Positions 43,701 through 56,567 of a DNA stretch of 64,000 bases are shown here, piece by piece. Position 1 is the stretch's first letter, and each line of letters opens with the position of its first letter. The stretch comes from Patella vulgata (lineage: Eukaryota > Mollusca > Gastropoda > Patellidae): assembly GCF_932274485.2 (NCBI RefSeq), contig NC_065885.2, positions 32,315,062 to 32,379,061 of the forward strand, written 5' to 3'. A program made the position numbers and the translations under genes. A model generated the notes under the pieces. The model had not been told where the DNA came from. It worked only from the letters and a program-made list of their open reading frames with translations, and did not search any database.

Positions 43701-46700
43701 TCAGAATAGGGTTCTTCCAGACGCATGCCTCCATAATTATATTATGGTACAGCAGTATAATTAATTTTTAAGTATGCGGTACAATTAATAAAATTGACAA
43801 GAAAACAGGTTTGTCAGCATCCCATCTGAATGAAGTAAATTCCATCAAAATTGTCAAAGTATAGCTTAGACAAATGATTTAAGAATTCAGGGCTGTTTTC
43901 AGTACTTATCAAATAAACAAGTTACATGTCACAGACTGGTCTCGGTTTCTAGTGGAATTAAACACATTTAAAATTTTGTAATCTTAACCCAGCTTAGATT
44001 AGATCTTCTTTGGTACTATTTAATAACATGTGAGGTTTTATCTGTTTTGACAACCGTCATGAAATTTCAGGGAATTACTATGACAGCCATACTGACACAT
44101 ACTCTTTGGCCCGGATTTATGTGTGCACATCTACAGTGTATAGTGAACATCTGCTCTACTGCCAGGAATCTGTAATCATTCCTTATCCAGTAAAACAGTC
44201 ATACGGTTTATAAAATTTTAAAAAGTTATCTTTAGCCTATACAATGTAACTAGAGACGTCCTTCATCAAGATCTTATCTGCACTTCAAGAATATCTACTA
44301 ATATTTACGTAGAATATCTAAGACTTTAAAATTATTTCAGGTGTTTTTCAAAATCAAGTAAACTGTGAAATGATTTCTTTGTCTTAAAAAAATTCAAATT
44401 CATATCATAAACTATGGTTCTCTTTATGTAAAATTGTGAATTATATTTATTTTTTCATAATTTACCGGCGCAGTACTGTCAAATCCATCTTCTTTTGTAT
44501 TTTCTTTGGGAAATTCACCTTGCCATATGTTCATCCAGTGTTCATTTTTAGGCATTTCTTTATTTCCCCAAGGAAATAATCTACAAAACACACAAGCTTA
44601 GTTATTAAACCATGATGTTAAAGGCTGTGAAATAATCACAAATATGTGTGCTGCAAATATACAAGCTGTCAGCAAGACATTGCTGGTCACATGTTTGGCA
44701 ATTGTCGCCAACAAACCCTCGGGAACAATAAAGCATGCTGTTACATTGTCTGTTTAGGCATGTTTTGGTGGCAGATCCCCTGGTTTAGAATTACATGTAC
44801 ATTGATCAATCCTATCTCTTTCAACATCAATTAATTAACTTTTTTTTAAAAATTAATTTAAAAAGGACTTTAAACTTAAAGCATGTAAATTAAAACAAAC
44901 CTTTGCTCTAATCCTCCTCTACATGCATATTCAAATTCAGCTTCTGTTGGTAATCTTTTACCTGCCCATTTGCAGAACTCTGTGGCATCATTCCATGATG
45001 TATGTACAACAGCATGATCCATTCTAAAATATATATAGTGTAAATTACCCTTGTGTCATTCATTACTCAAAGAATGTAGTTTTATTACTATGACATAAAC
45101 AGATCTTGATTTTTTTTAGATTTTGGGGGCTCAGCGAAATGTGACAAGACCTAATTCTTAGTTTCCCATATATTGCACTAATTCAATATGAATCAGCAAC
45201 CCATGAAAAATTATTTGTGACCCAGGGTAAATCTGAAAAATTTGGAATGTGTTGTAGCCTACCTACCTGTTTTTTATGTTACTTCCCTTTCCCTCGGGTA
45301 TACGCCAGTATGCGCCATCGACAGGTAACCACCACGGAGCAGCAGCTACCTATAATTTATAGACATATTGTATGATCCTTCTGTTCAATTTGGAACATGT
45401 TCACCATCGTTTTTCACAGAAGTCTAATAACTTTTCAATTTTTGAACACCTAAAACATTTATTAATTTGGAGCTGCGTAGATTTAGTGAATAAGATGCTG
45501 GCTCACTAACCAGGAGTTACTGGCTTACCTCCTGGTGTTCCAGCAAGAACAGAGGTCCTAGTGAGGAACAGTGTCTAGTCATTTGCATGCATGTAAAGGA
45601 ACCCTTATTGGATTCGAAATAAGAGTAGGCCATAGTGCAGCTGTGCGGTCAAAATTTCCCTAATACATGTATGTCAGTCTTCATTAGCTCGGTTTGTGCA
45701 GAAATCATTTTATTGATTTCTTGGCTAGATCTAAATCTACAGATACTTTTTTCAAATGTATCACTATTATCTAGATGTTCCATTATTCTATTAAAATAGA
45801 TCTTTAAAACTGACAGAAAATATTAATAACACAGCCACAGGTGGTAACTATAGAATTTATAAATTTAGAAATTCTCTATTTGTATTGAATTCAATATACA
45901 TGTATATCTAATTAAGCTATCAAATAGGATCTATTTGCTGAATGATTATTATTGATGACAGTACAGTATAAAACTAATTACATTTAACACTTCAATGTAC
46001 ACTCCAGGATACTAACAACAATTTATATATGATTTACATGAAATGCTAAATTTACGGCCTTACTAAATTTATAAAAGTATGTAGACGTATAGAAATTAAA
46101 TTTTAAAATATATAAAAATAATAATTACAGCTTGAGTTATAGTTTGCTTCACATCTTCACTCAGATGAACATCCATTACAAATGAATTTCCAAATTTTTC
46201 AGCCTGAAAAAGTTTAAACAAAAGCATAGTGATATTTTAATTTTAGAACTTTTGAAATGTAGTTTTGTCCACTTTTGACAATTTGTTTGCATAACACAAA
46301 CTTTTTAACTGTAGGCCTACAATTTTTCATCAGATTCATCTGAATTTCTGTTTTTGCATCCAATGACATTATAATTATTCCATTTCATAAGATTACCTTT
46401 TTCCTGTAAGGTTACATAATGTTGTTATATTGTGTTTTTAGTTTAATTTTAACAGAAAACTTTAAACTTAGTTTATATGTTCTACATGTATGTATTTGGT
46501 ATTATATAGGTTTTAATTCTACACTTTATTTAATAATTTCTGAAGTGAAACAGTTATTGTATCCCCATTACAGTTTGCACTGATAGGACTGTACTGAACA
46601 ACTGGATCTTCAACTGATTAAATATACACCTGATATTAATAATCATTCATTCTACTACATGTACATACATGTATGCCATGTAATGTAAAATATCATTCAA

Positions 46701-48713
46701 TTCATAATGATTAAGATATATGGCAAGGCTCAAGATTAATATCTTATCTACCACCAACTTAACAAGTAGGCCTACATGTATTATCTCCAGCACTGATAAC
46801 CTGTCTTAACAATCATGATCGATCAAGTATTTCAGATGACAAAAAGGTCAGAAGAATAAAGCCACAAAGTGAATAGCATATAGGTACATTGCACACTAGT
46901 GGGGTTTCTCACAACATGCACCAGTAAAAAGAACCCAAAGCCAATGGAACGTAATGCACGGGGGTTCCCAATATAAGGGACAGTGCTTATATTTGTGGTG
47001 ACAGGGAGGGTGGGGGGGGAGGTTATGGTTAACATTAGATAAGCTCTTGTGATATGAAATTTGAGATTTAATTTTTAGGTTGAAAGTAGCATTGCCCCTT
47101 TATGTCAATCCGTACAATTCAGCTAAGCTGGGTGCGGGTAATTTCATTCCAAAACCGTTTCACCACAGGCTGTTACAGCCTAATTTTCAATTGGGCTGTT
47201 TCATCTTTTAACATTTAATTAACAGAGTTACATATATATATATATACATTAATAAACAAACCATTTAATTATAATGTACCCAAGTGAGAGTTAAGTTGTA
47301 TAATTACTTATACCGGTAAGTAAGAAGCCAGATAAGGTAACAAATTAATTTCTTTGATCCAAACTTGGAATACTTGAATGATTATTGTAATATGTGAGTA
47401 AATTTAACTTTATTTCAGTAACAATCATAACATGTGATACCTTGCCCAAAAGTTCATGACAAAAATAAAATTATGTGTTTATCTACTCTTGTTAACTAAA
47501 AGAAAACATGAGATGAAACAGACTAGATAACAAACCTTACCTCTCAACCCTCCGTGTTTCGAGATAAGAGATGATGCTATTACCTTCAATGTAGCACATG
47601 CGGGAGCGATTCGCACCCGGCATTTGTAAACAAAATTGACAATATTTTTAATCAAAACAACGATTGGTTATTGTTATTTATAATATTTCTGCCACACCCA
47701 ACTACAATTAAGCATATAATCCTACCTGAAACGGGTACAAATCCCCTCTTTTTAAACCAAAACGACAGTAGATTGCTTTTTCCGACATTTTAAATTTATG
47801 TCTGTAACACATGAAGGCGGGCCTCGTGCGCAATAGCCAATCAAAGTACCCATCTGATCAGAGTTGCGCAGTAGTAATACGGCATAATTATGAACGTTCG
47901 AATCAATTTTGATAAAAACAACGCTTGATTTACTTTACATGTACATGTACATGATAAATGAATGTTATTTCAGTAGATAAGACTGCGTATAATAAGTACT
48001 AATACTTAATAGTATAAAATTAACTTATTTTTAAGATGGTACATACATTAATAAAGAAATTGAGTTTGCCACTTGGAACTAATGGCATCCAATCGTAGCT
48101 AAAAACAAGCACATCAGTATATCTCAGCGTTTTTAGTTACATTCTCGTAGCTAAAACAGCCCATGCAAGGTGAAACAGTTTGGGAATGAAACAACCTGAG
48201 CTAAGCTGAGTTCAATACAATCACTACTTGATAATGATATAAAACAAATGATTATTTTAAAAGATATTAATTGATAACCTCTGTAATATATCCAGTCTGA
48301 TTAACAAATAGTTCAAATTCTGAGTTACTGACTTCATATTTGTCCATATAAAATGTATTAACTTTCGCTTTTCTCCCAGGCCCTTCACCATCAGCTTCAA
48401 ATATCTGTTTATCTGACCCCATAGTAAATGTTCCACCTGGGATTTTAACCATCTCATTTGTACGAACATATGGATTTTTTACATTTGTCTCGGGGCGATA
48501 GTTTTTGCTTCTGTCGTCTGCTGCTGATCCAGCCACAGGAGAATCGCTCGCGTCATCATTTTTTACATCCCCACGACTAATACTGCAACCACAACTCTTC
48601 TCCTTGCTTGCATCACAGCTTTCTTCGTCATTTTTCTCACATTGAGATGAAATACAACTACGCGATAGAAAGGTAATCACCAAAAACACGGAGTAAATAT
48701 TGAGAAGTCTCAT
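40761..48713 (-). CDS. SUMF1: Sulfatase-modifying factor 1 (formylglycine-generating enzyme)
   Basis: Eight exons: 48713-48279, 46203-46129, 45349-45267, 45023-44901, 44580-44466, 42436-42320, 41812-41753 and 40877-40761 (stop). The total is 374 residues, the same as human SUMF1. The ATG at 48713 (MRLLNIYSV...) begins a signal peptide; an in-frame ATG lies 12 bases upstream. The family sequence is unmistakable: SCGC near the N-terminus, [91 protein letters not shown] and [20 protein letters not shown]. Both active-site cysteines (of LCHK and SYCYR) are present, so it should be an active ER oxidase that converts a sulfatase cysteine to formylglycine. Introns hold SINE, MITE, minisatellite and satellite-like repeats. 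Confidence 0.97.
40975..41302. mobile_element. MITE with perfect 14 bp terminal inverted repeats
   Basis: 328 bp bounded by CAGGGTTCCCGCGG and CCGCGGGAACCCTG, with TTATT on each side (40970-40974 and 41303-41307). The interior repeats TCCTTGAAAATCCTTGAAT near both ends. It lies in the last SUMF1 intron. Confidence 0.85.
41516..41720. repeat. Minisatellite in SUMF1 intron
   Basis: Five to six units of about 40 bases with the core GGTGATTCAGTCAG then TATAAGAAAAGCAGAGTAA. It ends about 30 bases from the donor side of SUMF1 exon 7 (41753-41812). Confidence 0.8.
42690..43690 (+). repeat. ~1 kb interspersed repeat with internal reiteration and terminal hairpin
   Basis: A block containing TTTCAAGTTTCATCAAAATC, GGATAAAAATTGTGACCTC and GTCCACAA recurs about five times. 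It ends in a perfect hairpin at 43660-43689 (stem TATACGTCCACAT, loop GAAA). Shares sequence with 2826-3990 and a short piece at 5600-5660. It sits in the intron between SUMF1 exons 5 and 6. Confidence 0.75.
45472..45715 (+). repeat. SINE family A, plus strand, in SUMF1 intron
   Basis: Head GCGTAGATTTAGTGAATAAG then GCTGGCTCACTAACCAGGAG, core GAAATAAGAGTAGGCCATAG, and the start of the tail GTCAGTCTTCATTAGCTCGG. Confidence 0.8.
47726..47788 (-). CDS. Candidate alternative first coding exon inside SUMF1 intron 1
   Basis: An ATG at 47788 opens 21 codons ([21 protein letters not shown]) ending exactly at a CAG|GTAGGA donor in phase 0. SUMF1 exon 2 also starts in phase 0, so splicing would be in frame. 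Just upstream, on the minus strand, ATTGGCTATTGCGCACG contains an inverted CCAAT box and an NRF1-like GCGCA, as in housekeeping promoters. It may be an alternative SUMF1 start lacking the signal peptide, or the first exon of another gene; I found no other partner exon. Confidence 0.35.
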
Positions 48714-48725
48714 TTTCTCCACCAT

Positions 48726-50146
48726 TACTGAATTTATGTATCTTTTTAGATTGAAGAGTTGAGTATTCATTATTTCATGATAAACATTTAAAAATAGAAA
48801 CCTTAATATCAATTTCAGATAGTAATTATGAGTTACATTTATAATAAATTCCTTTTTCTCGGTGGTGTAATTTCGAGAATTAGAATCAGAATCAGAATTA
48901 AATTAGTGTTGGATTTTTATTACATTATTCATTATTCAATAACTGCTCCCCTGCCCAGCTGTAACATCGGGGAGAAAATCCGCAAAGTTATGAAATTTAT
49001 TTTCTAATCAAAGAAGCCCAAATGGGTATGCCTAGAGATCTTTGGATTGTATTCTTATTGCCGAAAACAATAGTTAGGGCAACAGGCAGTAAAATAGCTT
49101 ACAGCAAGGAAGGGAGAGGGGCGGGCTAGGTGGGGGGAATGGGCGAGGCGATAGAGGGGTGACTGGTGTTGGGATTCTGAGCCTGAGGGCAGACCCCACT
49201 GATATAATAATAGTTGCACAGCCTTCAAAGGGTAGATAAACATTTGGGTGAATTTGAAAACCTTGAATTTGTTTATTTGCCTAAATAAACCTGTTGTGTC
49301 AACCTGTATGGATTTCATTTATTTTCAATAGATTTTCATTTCAATTTATTAAATCCTGTGCCATTTCCCACTAAGAGTAGCCTAAGAGTAAGACTGCGTT
49401 TTCTGGACCAGAAACAGATATTGATGAATTTAAATCGCTCAACATGAGTCAAAATCATATGCCGCAAGACCATGAAGATTTGTCACTGGGCCGGAACGCG
49501 AAAGTATATAATGACCCCTATATAGCATAGGCTTAAAGTTCCAGGAGATTATTTTCAAAGGATTTGCTAAATTCCTTCTTGCTCCTACAGTATCACTGAG
49601 ATTCACGCTGACCTGCATTGTTTTAGGGGTTCATGCATCCACTGCTTTTAGTAATAAATTGATTTGTTGCAGCCTCGGAATGACCTATAAAATTTATCAG
49701 TATCGGTAGTAACAACTACGGCCCATATATATAACTAATTGGTGAAAATGTTTAATGCTACATTACCACAAGTTTGTATTTCAAACTATAATAGTTAAAA
49801 AGTAGATAATGTAAAGGGAATATGCTGAAAATTTCAGTCAAATTACTTCATTGAAGCCGAGAAAACATCATTTTAAAAACACAGTAGCCTCGATTGTCAT
49901 TGTTACCACTGTAATGACAATAAAGAAAGTCTTGATTATCCATTTTTGTGGTTCATCATCAATGGGTCTGGAACAGCAGATCGGATTCAAATCGAATGTA
50001 AATCGGACATATAGTATGGTCTTGTCATGTTATTAAATGTCTAATTAATAGTTTATATAACACTTCAGGCCTTATGAAAGACCTGCAAAAGGCAGATTTA
50101 GCTCTTGCATAATGTATGTTTAACTTGAAGATGTTTTATTACAGAA
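48726..50146. other. Space between divergent SUMF1 and NUDT16 genes
   Basis: Should contain both promoters. It holds a TTAA-type MITE (49784-50119) next to the NUDT16 acceptor; the rest (48840-49780) shows no recognisable element apart from a G-rich stretch at 49100-49190. Confidence 0.5.
49784..50119 (+). mobile_element. TTAA-type MITE abutting the NUDT16 splice acceptor
   Basis: The interior and right end (GGCAGATTTAGCTCTTGCAT, AATGTATGT then TTAA at 50120-50123) match the family; the first ~45 bases are missing. The acceptor AG is at 50143-50144, 21 bases beyond the TTAA. Confidence 0.75.
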
Positions 50147-52394
50147 ATGGAAAAGCCAACATGGGGATGGCTTGAGCCATTTGAAAAATTTGGTCAACTG
50201 GGTGATAAAGAATCAGATTACAAGAAAGTATCGTATGGTGACAGCACAACAAAATATTCAACATGTACCCATGCAGCACATGGAATGATTTATGCCTTAG
50301 ACAGTACAAAGGTTTGGGATTTGTATGAATCCAGGGCAGCAATTTTGGTAAATCAGAATATACTTTTTTTTATGGCCTCCTTCTCATGTCATTGGTCAAA
50401 ATCCAAATGTGTGAAAAGGAACACTTTCTTCTGTGACCATTGCCGATCTGTATTAACAATGAATTTTCGATTTAATGTTGTTTGACTTCAAATCGCTAAG
50501 AAATTCTTTTATTTCACTTACCTGATAAACGATTGATGAAGGTTTTACTTATTTTTTTACTTTCTTTTTCATGATCTTCTAAAGATGCAGATGCGATTTG
50601 ATGGTGTGTTAGGATTTCCAGGAGGTCTTGTTGATGCAGGGGAAAATCCTGCTGCTGCACTGAATAGAGAGATGATTGAGGAAATTAATATTGATACTTC
50701 GAAACATAATTTTAATGATAAAGATCATTTGGTAACATATCTTCATGAAGAAAAGAATCTGGTTTTGCATTTCTATACTAAAAAAGTAGATCTGACAGAA
50801 TTCCATACTATTGAAAGACGAAATCTAGAAGCGAAAGAATATGGTATTGAGGTAGTTATTATTTCTTGTCTATATTTCGGCAATCCTTTATTTTCACAAA
50901 TAATATTATCAGTTTGCTAAGTTTAAATTTGCTTAAAGAAATTATGTAACTCATTTAAGAAGTCCCACTGTTGAATTATACAGGTTATTTTTGTAATAGC
51001 CACGCTCTCTTACATTAACCTAAGCAAGTATGTAGGTAGACATAGCTATTCAGGCATAGCATGGAACTTCTGGTAGTTGTACTGTACAACTTGTACACGA
51101 CTAGGATACAGGTTTCTAAGAATTGACCTATTTGATTCACTAAAACTTATCTGGAACTCACTCAATCTGTTCCACAGAAGGAAATGTGACAGTCTTCTTT
51201 TAACTTTAGAAGATGACTGACCTTTAATGTCACATGCATACGTGTGACGTCACATCATAGGGCACGATAGGGGGTGCATAATTTAAAAGTACCGTAATGA
51301 ATTTAAACTCAGAGTATTAACCCTTTCTTGGTCCTGATGCTAGCTAACACTTGATTATATTCTTTCTCTAATTTTATTATATATGTAATTTAATACTCCA
51401 TTGTATTGATAATAATATTTTTTATATCATTTATGTATCTTGCTTTTGGGAAGCCAATTTATATAAGTCATTGACTTGTTTCGGTATCCCGTGAATAAAA
51501 TATTGTTTAAATAATAAAAATATTGAGAGCTATTTAACTTGCCCTGATGTCATCCCTTTCTGTGATTATAGCAGCCAAGTGAATTCACTGCTGATCAGTT
51601 TGGGACTCACTATGTTAATTAGGTGCTCTGTGACCAATTTTATTCAACTGCTGTCATGATTCTAATATTGTCTAATGGCATTAGATCTTGCGGCGTCTCT
51701 CCTCATGGATAAATTTAAGAAACCTTTATTCTGGAAAAATGAAAGACATTATCAAACTGATTATGGTAAAAGAACAATCAGGAAATTATGTATTGTTTAT
51801 TGTATTTGATACCTGGGGAGTCAAGGTGGCTGGAGGTCCCATGTTAGATCCCTGCGTTCATCAGAATTTTCTGGTGTGATTCCTCCTCGTCAGTGGTGCA
51901 AGACCAAGGGCCTGGCAAGGGACAGCTTATAGTAGTTTAGATGGGATAAAAAACAGAGGTCCTGTGTACACATTAGCATCCACGTAAAAGATCCCTTTGT
52001 AGTTGGAATTCAATATAAGAGTAGGCTGTAGTGCCGCTTTCCAGGCAAAATTTCCTTCATAGCACACTGTATGGCGTATGCCGTCTTCAATAGCCCAGTC
52101 GGACGTTAAACCCCATTTCATTCATTCACTCATTTGATACCTCTTTATATACTTTTTTATGTCATATCTTTCTTCATTTTTTGTTTTGTTTTTCAGACTT
52201 TTGGAATTATACGACCCCCGCTGTTTACTATGGGTGATAATCTACGAGGATTTCCAGCTTTCTTGAGCAACCAATTTGCAGGAAATTCCAAAGAAGAACT
52301 ATTATTGGCATTATGTGCCACCAACATAATGACGAAAGATGAAATAGATATAGCTGTAGAAGCTATGAAAAAACATATTCGATCTCTCCAGTAG
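50147..52394 (+). CDS. NUDT16: NUDT16-like Nudix hydrolase (U8 snoRNA-decapping type)
   Basis: Exons 50147-50347, 50585-50851 and 52197-52394 (stop TAG) join in phase 0 to 221 residues. The junction gives [19 protein letters not shown], matching human NUDT16 ([20 protein letters not shown]). The Nudix box reads GGLVDAGE...LNREMIEEINI; the E..REM.EE metal ligands are kept and the usual glycine near its end is asparagine. The C-terminal LF.M.....GFPAFLSNQFAG and ELLLAL also match. The family removes caps from U8 snoRNA and hydrolyses (d)IDP. The protein is about 25 residues longer than human NUDT16, mostly at the N-terminus. The acceptor TTACAG ends two bases before the ATG, so an untranslated first exon is likely upstream. 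Intron 2 contains a SINE. Confidence 0.92.
51815..52132 (+). repeat. SINE family A in NUDT16 intron 2
   Basis: Head GGGGAGTCAAGGTGGCTGGA, core GGAATTCAATATAAGAGTAG, GTAGTGCCGCTTTCCAGGC, and tail GGACGTTAAACCCCATTTC followed by ATTC repeats. It ends 60 bases before exon 3. Confidence 0.88.
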
Positions 52395-53585
52395 TTTTAA
52401 AATAGTTAATGTATTTATTATTGTCATCACCCCTTTTGGTCTACACTTCTTAAGTGTACTCACTCCTCACTGATTTTTGTAAAATCGTTAGTATTGTGGT
52501 GAAGATGGTCCCTATTTTGTGCCTTTTTGTAAAATTAACACCTGTGTTGTGGTGGTCAGTCACTGACTGTTAATAGTGTACATTACCAAACTCATTTTCA
52601 CAGTACAGAGTTCTGTTTTTCATCAATCTTCAACACAATTTACATTGCTGCTCCTAGCCTTCACTGAATTTCATCAAATGTTCAGGGATAGTGGGTATTG
52701 AGGTATAGATGTTCCCTATAGATTTTGTGCATTTTCGAAATTCCATATCGGGATAATGATGTTTTCCCCCAAAGTGGTTCCTTGGTTAATGCCTGTGATT
52801 TATGTGATAGTTCTTAATTGATTTTGGTATTGGGGTAAAGAATGTCCATATCATTAGCATTTTTGAAAATATGGTTCCAGAGTTGTTGTCCATGAATTAT
52901 GCTATTGTGTATAAACTTGAATTACGCATATACTTGAATTATGCATATACTTGGTAGATTTTAATAGTTATTACTGGACTAAAGATGATTACTGTTGATT
53001 TTGAGAGTTTCAAAAAAGTACTTCCAGAGTAGTGATTGTTGATAAATGGGTATTAACTTAATGTAGCCGTTGTTAACCAATTTCTCAAAATATCAGAAGC
53101 AAGGTTTTATTATTAAAGCCCAGACAAAGAAGCTGTTGGTTGGCTATATGTTACCATGACTGGTAACCTATAGTGATTTTTTGTTGTGTTTTTTTTTTTT
53201 TTTTATGGGTGTTTTAAGAGTTTTAGATATATGTGGGTGTAATTTTATCTTTTAATATTCCTGGGGTGTGCCATATTAAATTTTATATATACGGGTACAA
53301 GATTTTTGAAAAAGGAGACGTGTACACTGTACCTTGAAAAGGTGTTTGTTGGTTACTGCAGGGTTAGCGTAGAGTAACATAGTTGTAGTCAAATGCAGGA
53401 AAAGGTGATTTACCCCACCTTACATCAGTTACTTTGTGAGATCTGCTCCAAACTTTGACCTATGAGAGTAGCTCCCCTTTAATGCACTATGAGATTGACG
53501 CTTACAAAAGAGGATTCACGATACTAGATCTTTCTTGTCTGCGATATCACCTCGGTGGAAGCGGACGTAAAATACAACTAACTCA

Positions 53586-53714
53586 TCACTAGAACTTTGT
53601 ACAATCTGGAAAATATACTTCTCTAGGGTTAGGGTTCGGGTTAGGTTTACAAATTATATGTGGATTGTGGTTAAAACTATTCTGAAGGGTTAGGGTTAGA
53701 ATTGTGGGTACAAA
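53586..53714. repeat. Small inverted repeat enclosing telomere-like motifs
   Basis: Arms ACTAGAACTTTGTAC and (reverse) ACTAGATCTTTGTAC enclose AGGGTTAGGGTTCGGGTTAG and GAAGGGTTAGGGTTAG. Only two to three TTAGGG units occur together. Confidence 0.55.
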
Positions 53715-54039
53715 GATCTAGTATTGTGCAAAGAGGATGCCAAAATTTCTACCATGAGTAAGTAAGAAGTAAGTTAGGAATGAGTCTGTCTACCTAATAA
53801 TTTAATCCTGGTACGTAATAGATTATCATGGAGCACTAATTCTTATGTATGACAGAGTCAACCACTGAGCTGCACATGCGACATGCAATAGCACCATACA
53901 CGTGGGAGGGGTTTGTTGTCAAATTTGACACTTCAAGGAAGGGTTGATGAAAACTGCCGCATGCTGGTTTATCTATCCATATTTGCTTTCCTATCGGTTC
54001 TTGCATAAGATTTACTGTTTAGCGTATCATTGCTTTAGT

Positions 54040-54240
54040 GTGTTGCGTTTAATTTGATCGGGAGGCGTGTTCGTCGATGTCAACGTCAACCAACAACATT
54101 GCAAGAATTGACCGTGGCACTGCAAGAGGAGTGGGTCAGATTGCCCCAAATCGTGATTAGACGGTTGATTAGTAGCATGCCACGATGAATTGCTGAATGT
54201 CTTAGGATTGGTGGAGCAATTACTCATTATTAAGACAAAA
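54040..54240 (+). mobile_element. Tc1-like transposase C-terminal remnant
   Basis: The plus frame reads GRRVRRRCQRQPTTLQELTV, ALQEEWVRLPQIVIRRLISS and MPR, an in-frame stop, then IAECLRIGGAITHY. This is the end of a Tc1 transposase (compare SM.RR..A.....GGHTRY) from a different lineage than the copy at 13963. Confidence 0.8.
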
Positions 54241-55079
54241 ATCAAAAACGTCCATTTTCACATTTAATGGTGTATCTCTTTGCGAGTGAAATGGGGCCGT
54301 CAGATAAGCCGCCCATATGAACTGTTTATGTTCATGTGTAGGTAATTGGCCTGTTATTAACATACACTGGTTACCTCTAATAAAAACAGCAGTGCATTTC
54401 CAATGTTTTGTATTGTTTCTGAATATCCCGGTATCCCCTACTTTTTTTGAAGAGTATATTAATCTAAAATCCTGATAGTTAATAGCTTATAGTTATGATG
54501 CCAAATAAAAGAAATTATCTAAAGATTTTTTTTTTAATGTCCTGGTGGCTAATGGCTTTGATATGAAATGTTTGTATAAGATATCAGTATTCAAGACAAA
54601 AAGCCTCGGAATAGTTTATAAGTACATGTATATTTTTATATTCTATTATATTTTATTTTTGTTAACTATTTATTTTATCAAATGGGTTAAATTAATAAAT
54701 ATTGTTTCTAATATACTATTGGGTTTTTTTAAAAAAAAAGGTTTAATTTCTATGTGTGGCAATATTATTAGGTTGAAGTCAGGCTGTGTCGGGGGGGGGG
54801 GGGGCTGCGTCATTTAAAAACATATACGACAGTGTCTGAGCTTATGAATAATATTGACAATACGGAGCAGTTTGTTTCTCAGCTATTTAGTCGGACATGT
54901 TTTTCGGTTCACATTGACGTTTTCCACTTTTAAATTTTAATGATAATTCTAGTACATTCTTTATTACTTTTGGGCAGCCTGACGTTTCGGGTAGACAAGT
55001 AATTGTGGGAAAATTTTTTTTTTTTTTTTTTAAAAATATGCCTATGTGTAACCCCTCTCTCTGATTTAGATACATGTAC

Positions 55080-55790
55080 ACATTATAAATATTTACATAC
55101 ATACATACATAATTACATAAATATAGAACATATATGATACATCATGGACTTAGATGATTATACAGAGTGCAGGGTTTGGAATGACTTAAGAGTTGTTTAT
55201 GGAGATTTAAATCTTTTTGATAAGAAAATAAATTGTTGGACTTCTTCGAAAATAAGTGTGTTTATCTCTGGACTAAGTTTTGTTGACCCATACAACAGAC
55301 AACTGATTGTTTTATGATTACGTTGAAGGTTATGGATTGTCCGTTTTCTTGCATCTGAATATAAGTGACATACGAGTAAATAGTGTTCGGTATCTTCGAA
55401 TTTGTGACCACATAGGCAAGCAGGGCTATCATCGACGACGTGTCTGAGGAATTTATGGCCTTGTAGGTTCGAGCAGCATAATCTTAGTTTACAGTGGATT
55501 ATTTGTAATTTTCGTATCCCTGTATAGTAATGTGATGGCACGATGTTATCTAATTTATTTAGTGAATTTCCAAAGATAGCAAGGGATCGAGAGTTTCTAA
55601 TTCCAACGTTAAATTTGTTCCATTCTCGTATACTGGAAGGGATGAAGGACTCAAAGAAAATTTCGGTTCTGCATCTGGTTTCCTTTCGTTTATCTTTGTT
55701 GATAGGGGTAGAGGACAGTTCTAATAGGTCAGAGAGATATGATGGCACGTACGAGGTTGTTAATAATTTTATAATCTAGTTCGCAAATTA
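55080..55790 (-). mobile_element. LINE ORF2 3' tail
   Basis: A 183-codon frame (55748-55197) has RKETRCRTEIFFESFIPSSI, REWNKF, YYTGIRKLQIIHCKLRLCC, SNLQGHKFL, SPACLCGHKFEDTEHYLLVC. This is the typical post-reverse-transcriptase tail of molluscan non-LTR retrotransposons with its CxC...H...C zinc-like motif. The upstream phrase KIINNLV is in another frame (one shift near 55750). The reverse transcriptase and endonuclease are absent (5' truncation). A (TATG)n tract near 55090-55110 may be the tail. Confidence 0.8.
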
Positions 55791-55824
55791 AAGTCTAATA
55801 AACACTAAAATTCTGTTTATTGAA

Positions 55825-55985
55825 TAAATCGAATCCGTACTGAATGACTATAGATTAAAATATTTTGTCTGGATCGAGCCACTCAGCTTGGAAAAATCAT
55901 CTAGTTGGCTAAATTGTGCCTGAAATTTAATAAAACACCGAATTTGTACTGAATTGACTATGGATTAAAACATTTTGTCTGGAGT
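55825..55985. repeat. Short direct repeat
   Basis: Two ~45-base units (about 55828 and 55938) share GTACTGAAT, TGACTAT, GATTAAAA and ATTTTGTCTGGA. Confidence 0.6.
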
Positions 55986-56470
55986 CACCCTGCTTCGTGA
56001 GACAGTTTTCGGGCATTGATTATTACTTGCGAATGCGGCTCCAACAGTCTGATTAGATGATTGGAATTCGGGTCGGCATAGAGTGGGATTTTGGTTGCTT
56101 GACTCACGGGCTAGAATAGCAGAAAAACGCATCTGCGGTGGTAAAAATTTCAAATTTTTCCCATACCCCGTGAACACAGGCGCTCCGTGGACTAAAATGA
56201 TTGATTTGTTGGTTGGACCACATTGAAACACACTAAACTCATGCTGTTACAATTAGCTCCGCTTGAGAACAGACACTAAGCCAGTTGACCGACATTTTAA
56301 GAAGTAATTCTGTTTTCATTTAATAAAATTGGAAAGGTTTGATTAGTCTTTGTGTGTACACGGGACCCCGGTCTTTTCTTCCACTCGAATGACTATATCT
56401 GAGCTACGCAGGGGGTATTAAGCCTACATGTGTATTATAAAGCAGTTTGAGGTACCGGGGAATACCCTGT

Positions 56471-56478
56471 GGGTGTGG

Positions 56479-56525
<47 letters not shown>

Positions 56526-56567
56526 AAAATATAAAAGTTTTTGAAAAGGAACTTTTATATTTTTGTG
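56471..56567. repeat. (GT)n(TA)n microsatellite with adjoining hairpin
   Basis: GTGTGTGTGT then about 14 TA units, followed by a hairpin with stem ACACAAAAATATAAAAGTT and its exact complement. Confidence 0.85.

Noticed and set aside
47590-47640. Second small exon in SUMF1 intron 1 (reading [12 protein letters not shown] before GAAG|GTAATA)
   Set aside because: No acceptor AG precedes it and it ends in phase 1, which does not fit SUMF1 exon 2.
53600-53700. Interstitial telomeric repeat
   Set aside because: Only two or three TTAGGG units occur together inside a small hairpin; too short to call a telomere relic.
55965-56231. 88-codon minus-strand frame
   Set aside because: No family resemblance, no splice sites of note, and surrounded by repeats; a chance frame or relic.
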